Positions 53,818-62,098 are shown, counted from the stretch's first letter. The stretch: 64,000 nt of DNA from JADLHS01 sp044225555 (GCA_044225555.1 JBGAIM010000015.1:1-64000); one strand, 5' to 3'. Notes: generated by a model not told the origin, from the letters alone. Made by a program: numbers and translations.

Positions 53818-54893
53818 GCGCAGCCTTTCTCAGTCACGGCGAGAGGCAACCGGATGATTGCGGTGGTTTTTGCGTCCGGTTGAGACATGAGTTGGATTTG
53901 ACCGCCGTGCGCGGAAACAATCCATTGCACGATGCTCAAGCCCAGGCCGCAACCATCCACCGTGGAGTTGTGCGAATCGTCGCCGCGATAAAAACGCTCA
54001 AACACGCGGGGCAACTTTTCCGGCGGGATGCCCGCGCCAGTGTTGGCGATCACCAGTTCGGCGTATCCGCCGGAGCGTGCGAGCGAAATATCCACCATGC
54101 CGCGCGGCTGGTTGTATTTGATGGCGTTGTCCACAAGGTTTAAGAGGAGTTGCCGCAAACGATGGCGGTCGCCGTCGAGCGACATCGGTTCACACTGGCC
54201 GAGTTGCACCTGAATGGAGTTGGGCCGCGCCAGAATCTGCGCATCAGAAAACACGTCGCGGATGATTTCATCCAGTCGGACGTTTTCGCGTTTTAACTGA
54301 ATCTGGCCCGCATCCGCCTTGGCGAGCAGCGTCAGCCCGTCCACAATTTTCGCGAGCCGCTGGACTTCGTCGAGTTCGCTGGCGATCCGCTCGCGCTGGT
54401 TTGCGGTCAGCGGTTCTTCCGTCAGCGCGGTTTCCATCTCGCCATGCAGAACGGTGAGCGGTGTCTTGAGTTCGTGCGAGGCGTGCAGGGTGAATTCGCG
54501 GATGCGTTGGAATGACTCGTGAAGCCGCGCCATCATGGCGTTGAACACTTCAGTGAGTTGATCCAGCTCGTCGCCGTTGCCAGAACGCGGGAGTTGCTCA
54601 TGGAGGTTGCGGTCGTGAATCCTTCCCGCCGCTCGCGTAACCGCGGCGACCGGAGCGAGCGCCTGTCGGGTCAACCACCAGCCGCCAGCCATGCCCAGCA
54701 CGGCGGCGGGCAGCACGGTCACGCTCAAAATATAAATAAGGTCTCCGAGATCGGATTTGCCTTCCTTGATTTCCTCCGGGTCTGGATGTCGCTTCTCGAC
54801 AACAAATTCGTTGTAAGACAGCCCCGCCATCACCAGCAAAGCGAGGCAGAGAACGGCGGCATACCACAGATTGAGTCGGGTGCGGATGGTCAT
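53814..54893 (-). CDS. Metal-sensing histidine kinase (CusS-like)
   Basis: 359 aa, two TM helices (LNLWYAAVLCLALLVMAGLS; LIYILSVTVLPAAVLGMAGG) with a short periplasmic loop of about 30 residues. HAMP follows, then HisKA with TLHASHELKTPLTVLHGEME and an HATPase with LNLVDNAIKYNQ and GCGLGLSIVQWIV. The periplasmic sensor is much smaller than that of CusS, so metal sensing may involve the membrane or another protein such as the PepSY-like product. Coupled by ATGA to the regulator gene. Confidence 0.9.
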   Translation of the reverse strand: MTIRTRLNLWYAAVLCLALLVMAGLSYNEFVVEKRHPDPEEIKEGKSDLGDLIYILSVTVLPAAVLGMAGGWWLTRQALAPVAAVTRAAGRIHDRNLHEQLPRSGNGDELDQLTEVFNAMMARLHESFQRIREFTLHASHELKTPLTVLHGEMETALTEEPLTANQRERIASELDEVQRLAKIVDGLTLLAKADAGQIQLKRENVRLDEIIRDVFSDAQILARPNSIQVQLGQCEPMSLDGDRHRLRQLLLNLVDNAIKYNQPRGMVDISLARSGGYAELVIANTGAGIPPEKLPRVFERFYRGDDSHNSTVDGCGLGLSIVQWIVSAHGGQIQLMSQPDAKTTAIIRLPLAVTEKGCA

Positions 54894-55564
54894 TTGGGTT
54901 CTTTCAAGACGTAGCCCAAACCACGGACCGTATGCAGCAGTTTAGGTTCAAAACCGTCGTCCATTTTTTCACGCAACCGCTTGATGCAAACGTCCACCAG
55001 ATTCGAGCCGGGATCGAAATCGTAGCTCCAGACCTTTTCGAGAATCGCCATGCGGCTGCATATCCTTCCTTGTGAACGCATCAGATATTCCAGCAACAGA
55101 TATTCACGGCTGGTTAGTTCAATCTTGGTTTGATCCCGATACGCCTCGTGTTTGACGGTGTCCAAAGCGAAGTTCGCAATGCGCAGGATCGTGGACTTGT
55201 TTTCTCCGCCGCGTCGCCCGAGCGCACGAACGCGAGCGACCAGTTCTGCAATGACAAATGGCTTGGGCAGGTAGTCGTCAGCACCGGTATTGAGTCCTTC
55301 CACACGTTCGTCCACTTCGCCTCGTGCCGAGAGCAACAGCACGGGCGTGGCGTTGCGCCGTTCGCGAAGTTGCCGCAATACGCTCAAGCCGTCCCGCCCC
55401 GGCAGCATGATGTCGAGCACAATGCCGTCAAAGGGCGTGGCGCTGGTCGCCGCCAGCGCATCATCGCCAGAATGGCAGACATCCACCGCAAAGCCCTCCG
55501 CTTGGAGCGCCTTGCGAATGAACGAAGCGGTCTTCTTTTCATCTTCCACGACGAGGATGCGCAT
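54890..55564 (-). CDS. OmpR/CusR-family response regulator
   Basis: 224 aa from the ATG at 55564 (MRILVVEDEKKT). Receiver: ILVVEDEKKTASFI, GIVLDIMLPGRDGL (phospho-Asp), LLSARG and DYLPKPFVIAEL (Lys). The winged-helix output follows, with ELTSREYLLLEYLMRSQGRI and VDVCIKRLREKMDDG. It belongs to the CusR/CopR branch by layout and by its operon partners. The likely target is the inverted repeat at 56264-56281. Confidence 0.93.
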   Translation of the reverse strand: MRILVVEDEKKTASFIRKALQAEGFAVDVCHSGDDALAATSATPFDGIVLDIMLPGRDGLSVLRQLRERRNATPVLLLSARGEVDERVEGLNTGADDYLPKPFVIAELVARVRALGRRGGENKSTILRIANFALDTVKHEAYRDQTKIELTSREYLLLEYLMRSQGRICSRMAILEKVWSYDFDPGSNLVDVCIKRLREKMDDGFEPKLLHTVRGLGYVLKEPK

Positions 55565-55635
55565 GGTGACGATGTTATTCAAGAAACGGCCCGGCGACGA
55601 GAATTTCCCGCCGCCGGGTCAATGGTCTGGTTGAA

Positions 55636-56157
55636 TCAATCCTTCTTGTCGCCCTCTTTCTTCTCACCCTTTTCTTCGATCTCCTCCTTGTCGGTCACTT
55701 TGCCTTCTGGCGAGATCGTGTATTCGGTTTTCTCGCCCTTTTTCTCGATGATGATTTCGTAGCTCGTCTTCCCTTCCTGCACAACTTTCTCCGGCTTGCC
55801 CGCAGTCGCGCCCTTGCTGATCTTGGCGATGGTCTTCTGCACGGCTTCCGGGCAGTCCGTCAGCGCGACTTCTTCCTCGGTGCTGAACAGCTTGCCATCC
55901 GGGCGGAAAGCGACTTCGGAAGTCTTGCCGTTCTTCTCGATGTCGAATTCGATGACCTTTGTGCCGTCCACATCGCTCTCCTCGATGCCTTTGATCTCGG
56001 ATTCCGTGGCGTATTTCTTCACGGCGTCCTGCACGGCAGCGGGAACTTTATCCATCGTGATCTTCACTTCCTTCTCATCGCCTGCGAACGCGCTCGCGGC
56101 GAATCCGGCTGTGAGGGCAATGACGGAGGCTTGCTGGAGGATTTTCTTCAACTTCAT
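55636..56157 (-). CDS. Periplasmic PepSY-like (DUF2874) protein
   Basis: 173 aa with a signal peptide (ALTAGFAASAFAGD). Two PepSY-like repeats follow: VPAAVQDAVKKYATESEIKG with FRPDGKLFSTEEEV, and CPEAVQKTIAKISKGATAGK with YTISPEGKVTDKEE. A very acidic/basic Glu-Lys tail ends the protein. Such proteins are often first in copper or other metal operons and may sequester metal or inhibit proteolysis. The ATG at 56157 has AAAGGA six bases upstream; 56199 is a poorer start. Confidence 0.8.
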   Translation of the reverse strand: MKLKKILQQASVIALTAGFAASAFAGDEKEVKITMDKVPAAVQDAVKKYATESEIKGIEESDVDGTKVIEFDIEKNGKTSEVAFRPDGKLFSTEEEVALTDCPEAVQKTIAKISKGATAGKPEKVVQEGKTSYEIIIEKKGEKTEYTISPEGKVTDKEEIEEKGEKKEGDKKD

Positions 56158-56263
56158 GGTGTTTCCTTTGGTTTCAATGTTTATTGTTTGTTTGGTCATC
56201 TGCTGGAGTCATCTCCAACTCCGCCCATTGAACTTCAAGGAAGTGAACCGCCCGTGATGGCGC

Positions 56264-56281
56264 GATTACAATTTCGTAATC
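56264..56281. promoter_or_regulatory. Cop-box-like inverted repeat, candidate operator of the metal operon
   Basis: GATTACAATTTCGTAATC is a perfect 6+6 inverted repeat with a 6-base spacer, 107 bases upstream of the PepSY-like start. Its ATTAC-N6-GTAAT form resembles boxes bound by CopR/CusR-type regulators. It lies within the decayed relaxase copy side of the junction, so the operon may have acquired control there. Confidence 0.4.
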
Positions 56282-56310
56282 CAACAATCTTGGTGTGCTT
56301 GATTAGATTC

Positions 56311-56388
56311 GTATTGGACTTGGCCGTGACCACGCAAAGGACACTACACGGACTGTCCGCGCATTTTGTGTAGCTGATACATCTTCGC
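56311..56388. repeat. Imperfect direct repeat, copy B: decayed relaxase 5' end with leader
   Basis: Minus strand reads GTGGTCACGGCCAAG, identical to the first five relaxase codons, then loses one base so the frame breaks. Upstream it keeps the 24-base box (56365-56388) and a 12-codon ORF (56344-56382). It is clearly the remains of a second relaxase start. It lies beyond the metal cassette from the intact gene. Confidence 0.75.
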
Positions 56389-56415
56389 AAACCCGGCTTG
56401 TGGTGAACTGCGGAC

Positions 56416-56694
56416 ATGAGTTCGACCACGACATCGAAACCGGCAAACCAACTCTGGGGCATCTACCACACTGACCGGGAATATGCCCGCGAGTTGGGTG
56501 ATCCACTTCGCACGACCATTGAAGCGCCAACGAAAATCGCGGCTGAAGAAGCCGCCACGAAACTCGGCTTTAGCGATCCGTGGGCACACCCGATTGCACC
56601 GGAAGTCGTCAGGTTGACACGGTTCGTCCTCAAAAAGTCTCCAAGCCATCGGCGGCAATTCGCACACAACCCATCACACGGCATTCATGTCTGA
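56416..56694 (+). CDS. Small hypothetical protein of the mobilization region
   Basis: 92 aa, soluble, with an ordered middle (TIEAPTKIAAEEAATKLGFS DPWAHP) and no recognised domain. Divergent from the relaxase remnant; its stop is two bases before the next small gene, suggesting an operon leading into the tra genes. Confidence 0.5.
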   Translation: MSSTTTSKPANQLWGIYHTDREYARELGDPLRTTIEAPTKIAAEEAATKLGFSDPWAHPIAPEVVRLTRFVLKKSPSHRRQFAHNPSHGIHV

Positions 56695-56696
56695 TT

Positions 56697-56951
56697 ATGC
56701 AAACACCCACCACCGCTCAATTACGCACCGCCATCGAGGTGCTGAACAAACTGGGCGAACGTCTCAATGCCCACGCCGAACATTCCGTGATGCAACTGTC
56801 GGAATCACCACTTGGCGCTCACTACGCCGGACGCATCGAAGTAGGGACGATTGAACAAACCACCCGCATTGAGTCCGTTGCCACGCAGTTGAAGAACTGG
56901 CGCGACGAGTTGCTGGAGCAAAGGAGGCAGTGTGTTTCTCATCATGTTTAA
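56697..56951 (+). CDS. Small helical hypothetical protein
   Basis: 84 aa from the ATG at 56697 (MQTPTTAQLRTAIEVLNKLG). Mostly amphipathic helix (IEQTTRIESVATQLKNWRDE). No family recognised. Placed just before the repeat region that may be oriT, so it may be a nicking accessory; this is inference from position. Confidence 0.45.
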   Translation: MQTPTTAQLRTAIEVLNKLGERLNAHAEHSVMQLSESPLGAHYAGRIEVGTIEQTTRIESVATQLKNWRDELLEQRRQCVSHHV

Positions 56952-57406
56952 GACAGGGCACGCTTTACCCCTTGCTGGCGCAAGGCTTCTGCGTCCGCGA
57001 ATCGGTCGCAGTGAACACGCGGAATATCCGCGCAACGTGAGCGGCTCATGGCCGCAGACGCGGCAAATCCGCGACCTTGATTCGGTCGAGAACAGGCCGC
57101 GGGCACAATCTGTGCGTGTCCGCGAACAATCCGTGTCCGCGTTCAGTCCACGCCCGCAGTCGCGTTCGCAAACAGTCCGCGTTCTCGGAAAAGCAGCAGC
57201 CTCGATTGTCCGCGAACTGGCAGCGGCCACGGCCACAGATTGTCCGCAGACACTCCGCAGCCGCGAATTGTCCACGTCCACGAACTCGCAAAGTGCGAGA
57301 ACAGACCGTGAACATGGACTGGCAAGAAGCCATCCGCGTCGCTGCCTCGTCGTGTCCATCCCGCCACCGATCCATTTCCCGGTTCGCATCCAGATCAATC
57401 CCGCCT
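56952..57406. other. GTCCRCG-repeat region, candidate origin of transfer (oriT)
   Basis: No convincing gene in 455 bases; open frames here are low-complexity Arg/Ser/Pro. GTCCGCG occurs at 56993, 57118, 57135, 57175 and 57208, and GTCCACG at 57146, 57270 and 57276, with further near matches. CGCGGA-ATA-TCCGCG (57018-57032) is an inverted repeat with a 3-base centre. In IncP plasmids oriT lies directly upstream of traK, and the next gene here is TraK-like. No nic site can be named by eye. Confidence 0.5.
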
Positions 57407-57808
57407 ATGTCCTCGTTTGACCCAGCCACAGTTCGTCAGGCGGTCGCGGAATTTACGCCGCTCCGTCCACAGAAGTTCCAAGACTTGCTCCCGGCGAAGG
57501 ATGTCATCGCTGAATTGAGGCAGCGGCGGGCGTCGTATCGCGCCATTGCTGAACTGCTCACGCAACATTGCCTGCCGACGAGCAAGACGGCTATCGCCAC
57601 TTTCTGCCATCAAGTGCTCGCTGAAATTGTTCGCCCGCGTAGAAGGCTCGCGCGAAAACGTCCACCGTTGCCTGTCGAACCAAATGGCCGAACGCCTTTG
57701 CCATCGCAAGAGCCGCCAGCGGATGCCAATGGCGGCGAAACCGCCCAAACCCGCAGCCGTGGCCCGCGCATCGCCCAGGTGCGGATGCTCAAACCTGAAA
57801 GCACATGA
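57407..57808 (+). CDS. TraK-like oriT-binding protein
   Basis: 133 aa from the ATG at 57407 (MSSFDPATVRQAVAEF); upstream ATGs at 57077 and 57314 would add repeat-derived low-complexity sequence. A helix-turn-helix-like core (KDVIAELRQRRASYRAIAEL ... KTAIATFCHQVLAEI) is followed by a Pro/Arg-rich tail. This is the layout of RP4 TraK, which wraps oriT DNA. Detection is by architecture and position, followed by TraL- and TraM-like genes. It overlaps the next gene by ATGA. Confidence 0.6.
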   Translation: MSSFDPATVRQAVAEFTPLRPQKFQDLLPAKDVIAELRQRRASYRAIAELLTQHCLPTSKTAIATFCHQVLAEIVRPRRRLARKRPPLPVEPNGRTPLPSQEPPADANGGETAQTRSRGPRIAQVRMLKPEST

Positions 57809-58497
57809 AACGTCTCGACCTCATCCTCAATGGCAAAGGCGGTGTCGGCAAAAGTTTCTTTGCCGTCAACTTCGTGCAATTCCTCAAAGACCGGGGCATC
57901 GCGCACATAGCGATTGATAGCGACAACGAAAACTCGACGTTGAAGCGATTTCATCCCGACACCCGGTTTCTCGATTTGAACAACCGGCGTGAACTCGACG
58001 GCATCTTCGCCGCGTTGGAGAAGTCGAATCTCGTCGTCATGGATTGTCGCGCCGCGTCCACCGACCTGTTCATTGACTACTTTACGGAAATTGACCTGCC
58101 CGCCGTATTGTCAGCAATGGGCGCGGCGCTCACGCTCGTGATGCCGGTGAACCATGAGTCAGACAGCGTGGATCAAATCCAGCGCCTCGCCGACCAGTTC
58201 GGGAAGAAGTGCGGATACGTTGTGATTCGGAATGCCGCGCACAGCGACAGCTTCACCTTATTCGAATCATCGGAGGTGCGGGCAAAACTCAAAGACAAAC
58301 TCGGGGGACGGGAAATTTCCATGACCAGGTTGCAGGATTGGCTGGTTGAATCGCTCAACGCGGAAAACTTGACCATCACAGCGGCGACCAAGCATCCCGC
58401 CTTCAGCTTACTTGACCGACAACGGCTTCAAACGTGGCAACGGAAGCTCTACACCGAAATTGAAACTGCCACGGACTTGCTGTTGCCCGTCAAGTAA
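57805..58497 (+). CDS. TraL-like ParA-type ATPase
   Basis: 230 aa with an N-terminal deviant Walker A LNGKGGVGKSFFAVNFVQFL, then DSDNENSTLKRF and LVVMDCRAASTDLF (Walker B). It matches the size and motif layout of RP4 TraL and other ParA-like proteins in conjugation operons, where the role is not settled (possibly placing the relaxosome). Overlaps the TraK-like gene by four bases and is followed five bases later by the TraM-like gene. Confidence 0.75.
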   Translation: MKRLDLILNGKGGVGKSFFAVNFVQFLKDRGIAHIAIDSDNENSTLKRFHPDTRFLDLNNRRELDGIFAALEKSNLVVMDCRAASTDLFIDYFTEIDLPAVLSAMGAALTLVMPVNHESDSVDQIQRLADQFGKKCGYVVIRNAAHSDSFTLFESSEVRAKLKDKLGGREISMTRLQDWLVESLNAENLTITAATKHPAFSLLDRQRLQTWQRKLYTEIETATDLLLPVK

Positions 58498-58502
58498 TCC
58501 CC

Positions 58503-58868
58503 ATGCCGACCAACGAACAACCCGACTTCGACGAGGAGTTCGCCAAGGCCGTCGCCGAGTGGCGCGATAAACATCGGCTGCGAGAAGACGACGCGGTGAT
58601 ACTCCTTGTCGAGTTGTTCCGAATCCACCAGCAGCATTGGGATGAACTGCGCCGCCGCGAAATCCCATCGTTCGAGCAGTTCCGTGCGGACATCGTAAAA
58701 CTTTGCGGCGCGGCGCAGACGTTTCAACAACAGTCAGCCGCCTTGCTGGAAGTCCTGCGTAGCCAATCGCCCGCTTCCCGCGCCGCAAGAATCACCCGCG
58801 CTGCCGCGATCTTCGCTGCGCTGGCGGCACTGCTGGCCGGCTATCTCATCGGAAAGGTGTGGCCGTGA
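58503..58868 (+). CDS. TraM-like small membrane-anchored transfer protein
   Basis: 121 aa: a helical cytoplasmic part (EWRDKHRLREDDAVILLVEL ... FRADIVKLCGAAQTFQQQSA) and one C-terminal TM helix (AAAIFAALAALLAGYLIGKV). Same order and layout as RP4 TraM (helical body, C-terminal anchor). Its last codons overlap the start of the coupling-protein gene by ten bases. Confidence 0.6.
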   Translation: MPTNEQPDFDEEFAKAVAEWRDKHRLREDDAVILLVELFRIHQQHWDELRRREIPSFEQFRADIVKLCGAAQTFQQQSAALLEVLRSQSPASRAARITRAAAIFAALAALLAGYLIGKVWP

Positions 58869-60349
58869 AACAATTCTTCTTCATGCCGGTTGGCCCAATC
58901 ACATTTCCGCCTGATTTGCTGGCGAAGTCCACGCCCCTGCGAGCTGCGCTGCTGGGCTTGGGAGTGTTGTTGCTGATTATGGCGGTGCGCCTCTTGTTAG
59001 CCTCGCCACGAAAAAACCATGTCGCGAAACTCGGCGGTTTGAGGTGGAAGCGGAATCAATTCTGTCGCGGCTGGCTCATCACCGGCGACACCGGCTCTGG
59101 CAAGACGAGTTCCGGCATCAACCAACTGGCGCATCAGGTTTTCCAGAACGAACCAACTTGGGGCGGCCTGTGCATTGATGAAAAGGGCGTCTATTGGGAA
59201 ACCCTCTCGGCGATGGCGCGGCATTACGGACGCGAGCACGACCTGATTCACCTGCAAATCCGCGCGGACGAGACAAACGCGCAGTGGACGCCACCAAATC
59301 GCTACAACCTGACCGGCGACCGCAGCATCCCGTTCACGACCTACGCCAAATTCATCGTGGACACCGCCACGAGTCTCGGCCAGGGCGGAGACAAAGGCTT
59401 TTTCAAAAGCCAGGCACAGACGCACATTGCCCACGCACTCGAAATGTTGTTCGAGTTGAATCGGCCTGTGACGTTGACCGGCGCATTTGAGTTGCTTTCC
59501 GACCGCGAGCTGCTCGCCGAGGAAATGGAAAATCTTGAGGGCCTGCTCGAAACCCCGCGCCGTGCCGCTGTTTATGCCCATTTTGGAAACCGATTCCTTA
59601 ACCAACCCGACGAGCAACTTGGCGGCGTGCGCGAAACCATCGGCAACTATCTGCAATACTTCCTGACGCCCGAAGTCGCCGAGGTTTTTTGCACGGGCGA
59701 AAGCACGTTCGACTTCGCGGCGATTGACCAGGGCAAAATCATTCTCACAACCATGCCGCAGAAATTTCAGACCGAGCGGCGGTATGTGAACACGTTGCTC
59801 AAGCTGCTTTTTTACAATCACGCTCTGCGCCGTTTCGATAAAGCCAAAGCCGACCGCGCACAAAACAATTTGCTCATCCTTTGGGCCGACGAAGCACAGC
59901 GATTCATGACCGCCAGCGAAGACGGCACGAGTGATTACAACTGTGTGGACGTGATCCGCGAAGCAGGCGCAACGGTTGTCGCCGCCGCACAAAGCACCAC
60001 TTCACTCGTCCCGCCGCTCGGCAACGACAAGGCGAAGGTGCTGACCTTGAATCTCCGCAACCGCCTCATCTTCCGCGCCGCCGATGAAGCCGATGCCGTT
60101 CAAGCCGCCGACTTCATCGGCAAGAAGCGCGTAGTGAAACGCTCATGGGGATTCAGCGCCGGCAAGCGCAACGTGAATTACTCCGAAACCGAGGAGCACA
60201 AAATCAAGCCGCACAAACTCCGCAATCTTCGCGACCACGAATGCGTGCTGGTTCATTGCGAGCGCGGCTTTCGCCGCGTGACGCTGCCGCCGATGGAGTC
60301 TGACGGAACAGTTGCAAAATGGTTTTCAAGATGGAGACGCTGGCTGTGA
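58859..60349 (+). CDS. Type IV coupling protein (VirD4/TraG-like)
   Basis: 496 aa. An N-terminal TM helix (AALLGLGVLLLIMAVRLLLA) precedes the ATPase domain with Walker A GDTGSGKTSSGINQ near residue 77 and Walker B NNLLILWADEAQRFMT. IREAGATVVAAAQSTTSL is the family's second-half signature. It would bring the relaxase-DNA complex to a type IV secretion channel. It is shorter than many VirD4 proteins but the hexameric ATPase core appears whole. The start is GTG at 58859 or 58865. No channel genes are seen here. Confidence 0.88.
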   Translation: MAVKQFFFMPVGPITFPPDLLAKSTPLRAALLGLGVLLLIMAVRLLLASPRKNHVAKLGGLRWKRNQFCRGWLITGDTGSGKTSSGINQLAHQVFQNEPTWGGLCIDEKGVYWETLSAMARHYGREHDLIHLQIRADETNAQWTPPNRYNLTGDRSIPFTTYAKFIVDTATSLGQGGDKGFFKSQAQTHIAHALEMLFELNRPVTLTGAFELLSDRELLAEEMENLEGLLETPRRAAVYAHFGNRFLNQPDEQLGGVRETIGNYLQYFLTPEVAEVFCTGESTFDFAAIDQGKIILTTMPQKFQTERRYVNTLLKLLFYNHALRRFDKAKADRAQNNLLILWADEAQRFMTASEDGTSDYNCVDVIREAGATVVAAAQSTTSLVPPLGNDKAKVLTLNLRNRLIFRAADEADAVQAADFIGKKRVVKRSWGFSAGKRNVNYSETEEHKIKPHKLRNLRDHECVLVHCERGFRRVTLPPMESDGTVAKWFSRWRRWL

Positions 60350-60374
60350 TGAGGATTGAACTTATCCAAAACTA

Positions 60375-61175
60375 TTACGACTTGATGACCTTTACGGCTC
60401 GGTCGAGCCGTCGGTGTAAATACGAAACCATCGTGAGTAGGTCCAGGGCGTCTTGCTCCTCAATCGTCCAGTGAATCTTTGGTGCATGTGCGGTCACGTT
60501 CCGAAAAGTGCCGAACACCCCCTTCAATAGATTTGCGAATCCTTTATGCTCCGATTGCTCGGTTTCCGTGCGCAGAGTGTTTATCGCCAACACGGGATTC
60601 TTCAGGGAGAATACGTCATCCACCAATTCAGCGCCATCTGACAAAAGCCCGCTCTTGGTCCGAATCTTATCTGCGACACTCTTGGTCGCCTCAAAGACTG
60701 CATGAAAATAATTGTCCTTCAATAGTTCCTCTCGACAAAACGCAAGAACATCAGCGTGAACTTGTCTCTGCTCTAAAAGCTTCCGCAGCCGACCTGCGCG
60801 TGCAGCCGCCTCGCTTAATGTCTTGGCGGCGGTCGTTGTGCGGACAATTCCGTCCTCGCCAAGTTGGATTGCGACGAAAGCAATGACGACATTCAAGCGA
60901 TGGCGCAAGTCGTCGAACCGGCTTGTCTGTCCGACGAAGCGAACGGGATTCATCACTACCTGAATGAACGCGACCACGTTATTTCCGCAACCGTCCTGGC
61001 GCTGTCTCGCAACAAGAGCAAGTGTGATACGCTCCCATTTCGGAGTTCCCCCTTGTTCTACAATTTTGGACTCATTAAACAGTGCCGTGAATTCACGGTG
61101 AGAAGCCGCGCCTTCAAGCACGTTCCCAATCTGTCTGACCACGGTATCGTTGAAAGTTGGGATCGTCATTTCCAC
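60375..61175 (-). CDS. TIGR02391 (Ymh/HEPN-like) protein, third gene of the CBASS operon
   Basis: 266 aa. Residues about 135-262 match the TIGR02391 domain: LAFCREELLKDNYFHAVFEA, TKSGLLSDGAELVDDVFS and the end FGTFRNVTAHAP, where R225-x4-H230 fits the R-x4-6-H motif of HEPN ribonucleases. The first ~130 residues carry the usual companion region (RQRQDGCGNNVVAFIQVVMN). The start overlaps the S-4TM gene end by ten bases, so it is translated with it. It may be a second effector, a ribonuclease toxin or a regulator; the role in CBASS is inference. Confidence 0.8.
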   Translation of the reverse strand: MEMTIPTFNDTVVRQIGNVLEGAASHREFTALFNESKIVEQGGTPKWERITLALVARQRQDGCGNNVVAFIQVVMNPVRFVGQTSRFDDLRHRLNVVIAFVAIQLGEDGIVRTTTAAKTLSEAAARAGRLRKLLEQRQVHADVLAFCREELLKDNYFHAVFEATKSVADKIRTKSGLLSDGAELVDDVFSLKNPVLAINTLRTETEQSEHKGFANLLKGVFGTFRNVTAHAPKIHWTIEEQDALDLLTMVSYLHRRLDRAVKVIKS

Positions 61176-62098
61176 TGCTCCCGCTTCGCGAGGGCGGCAT
61201 CCGCCATCTCCTTGGCCTTCTCGTTCATCCGCAACTCGTGGTTAGGCCGCAGTCGGTTGTAGAGGAAATCGAAAAACAAAGGATTTCGCGAACGCCCGTC
61301 AAAAATCATGTCCTGAATGTTTCGGGAAAGCTGGTCGAGTTCGCGAAAGCTCCGCTTCCCTGAAATCGCATCGGCGAAAATGCTTTCGATCTGTCCTTTG
61401 AGTTTTTCCAGAGCCGAAACCGCATCCCGTTGCCGGATACACTCCCGCACGGCCCAAACGACTGCCGGGGCAATCGGCACATAAACGGAAAGCACCATGT
61501 CGCGGACGCGCTGGTCGGCGGTGAATGAGACGGCGACCACACCGACTACGAGGACCGCGACAATCAGGACAAGCCAACCGGCATACTTCCGGCGTTGTGA
61601 CATATCCCACCACACGGCGGCGCGCTGGCAGATCAAGCGGGCGAGCGGTAGCGGCAGGCGTCCTACTTCTGGCGGATACCAATCCCGATGCTTTGCCGTC
61701 GTGTTCTTGCGCAAGAACTTTTCAGCCGCTTCGTTCAGCAGTTCGGTTTCGGGCGGCGTGGTGCATCGGATCTCATTCCACGGCAAACCAAATAATTCAC
61801 AGTCGAATTCTTCCTGCATCTTGGCTGCGATCTTCTTGCGTTCGGCCTGGATTCGTTCGAGACCCAAAACATCAATCCACCCAAAGAGCAGCGAGAGCGG
61901 GGTTGTCACGACTTTCGCTTCCGGCCAACGTAGTGCCAGCAACGACATCGCCAAGGCACACGGAACAGAAAGAAAGAACTGCCAGCCCGCCACGACCTTC
62001 GCGTGACCATAGAGGTGCGACCACGCGGCGATGTGCTTTAGCGCACGTTCGCTGTTCTGCTTCTCAGGAATGTCGCAGCGAGTTTCGGTCTGGTTCAT
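61166..62098 (-). CDS. CBASS effector: S-4TM pore-forming membrane protein
   Basis: 310 aa. It has the SMODS-associated 4TM layout: IPEKQNSERALKHIAAWSHL near the N-terminus, two TM segments at about 37-56 and 62-80, then CELFGLPWNEIRCTTPPETE. The conserved DWYPPEVGRLPLPLARLICQ precedes a second TM pair at 172-192 and about 200-218. In CBASS this type of effector is thought to open the inner membrane when it binds the cyclic nucleotide made by the neighbouring CD-NTase. ATGA overlap with that gene. Family known; specific ligand unknown. Confidence 0.85.
   Translation of the reverse strand: MNQTETRCDIPEKQNSERALKHIAAWSHLYGHAKVVAGWQFFLSVPCALAMSLLALRWPEAKVVTTPLSLLFGWIDVLGLERIQAERKKIAAKMQEEFDCELFGLPWNEIRCTTPPETELLNEAAEKFLRKNTTAKHRDWYPPEVGRLPLPLARLICQRAAVWWDMSQRRKYAGWLVLIVAVLVVGVVAVSFTADQRVRDMVLSVYVPIAPAVVWAVRECIRQRDAVSALEKLKGQIESIFADAISGKRSFRELDQLSRNIQDMIFDGRSRNPLFFDFLYNRLRPNHELRMNEKAKEMADAALAKREQWK

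Noticed and set aside
56952..57310. CRISPR array
   Set aside because: The repeated unit is only 7-10 bases with irregular spacing and mixed orientation, and there are no cas genes.
57077..57406. N-terminal extension of the TraK-like gene through the repeat region
   Set aside because: The added residues are Arg/Ser/Pro low complexity from the GTCCRCG repeats; MSSFDPATVRQ at 57407 is a natural start.
56932..57420. A 162-codon frame through the repeat region
   Set aside because: Several frames are open here because of the GC-rich repeat, and none resembles a protein family.
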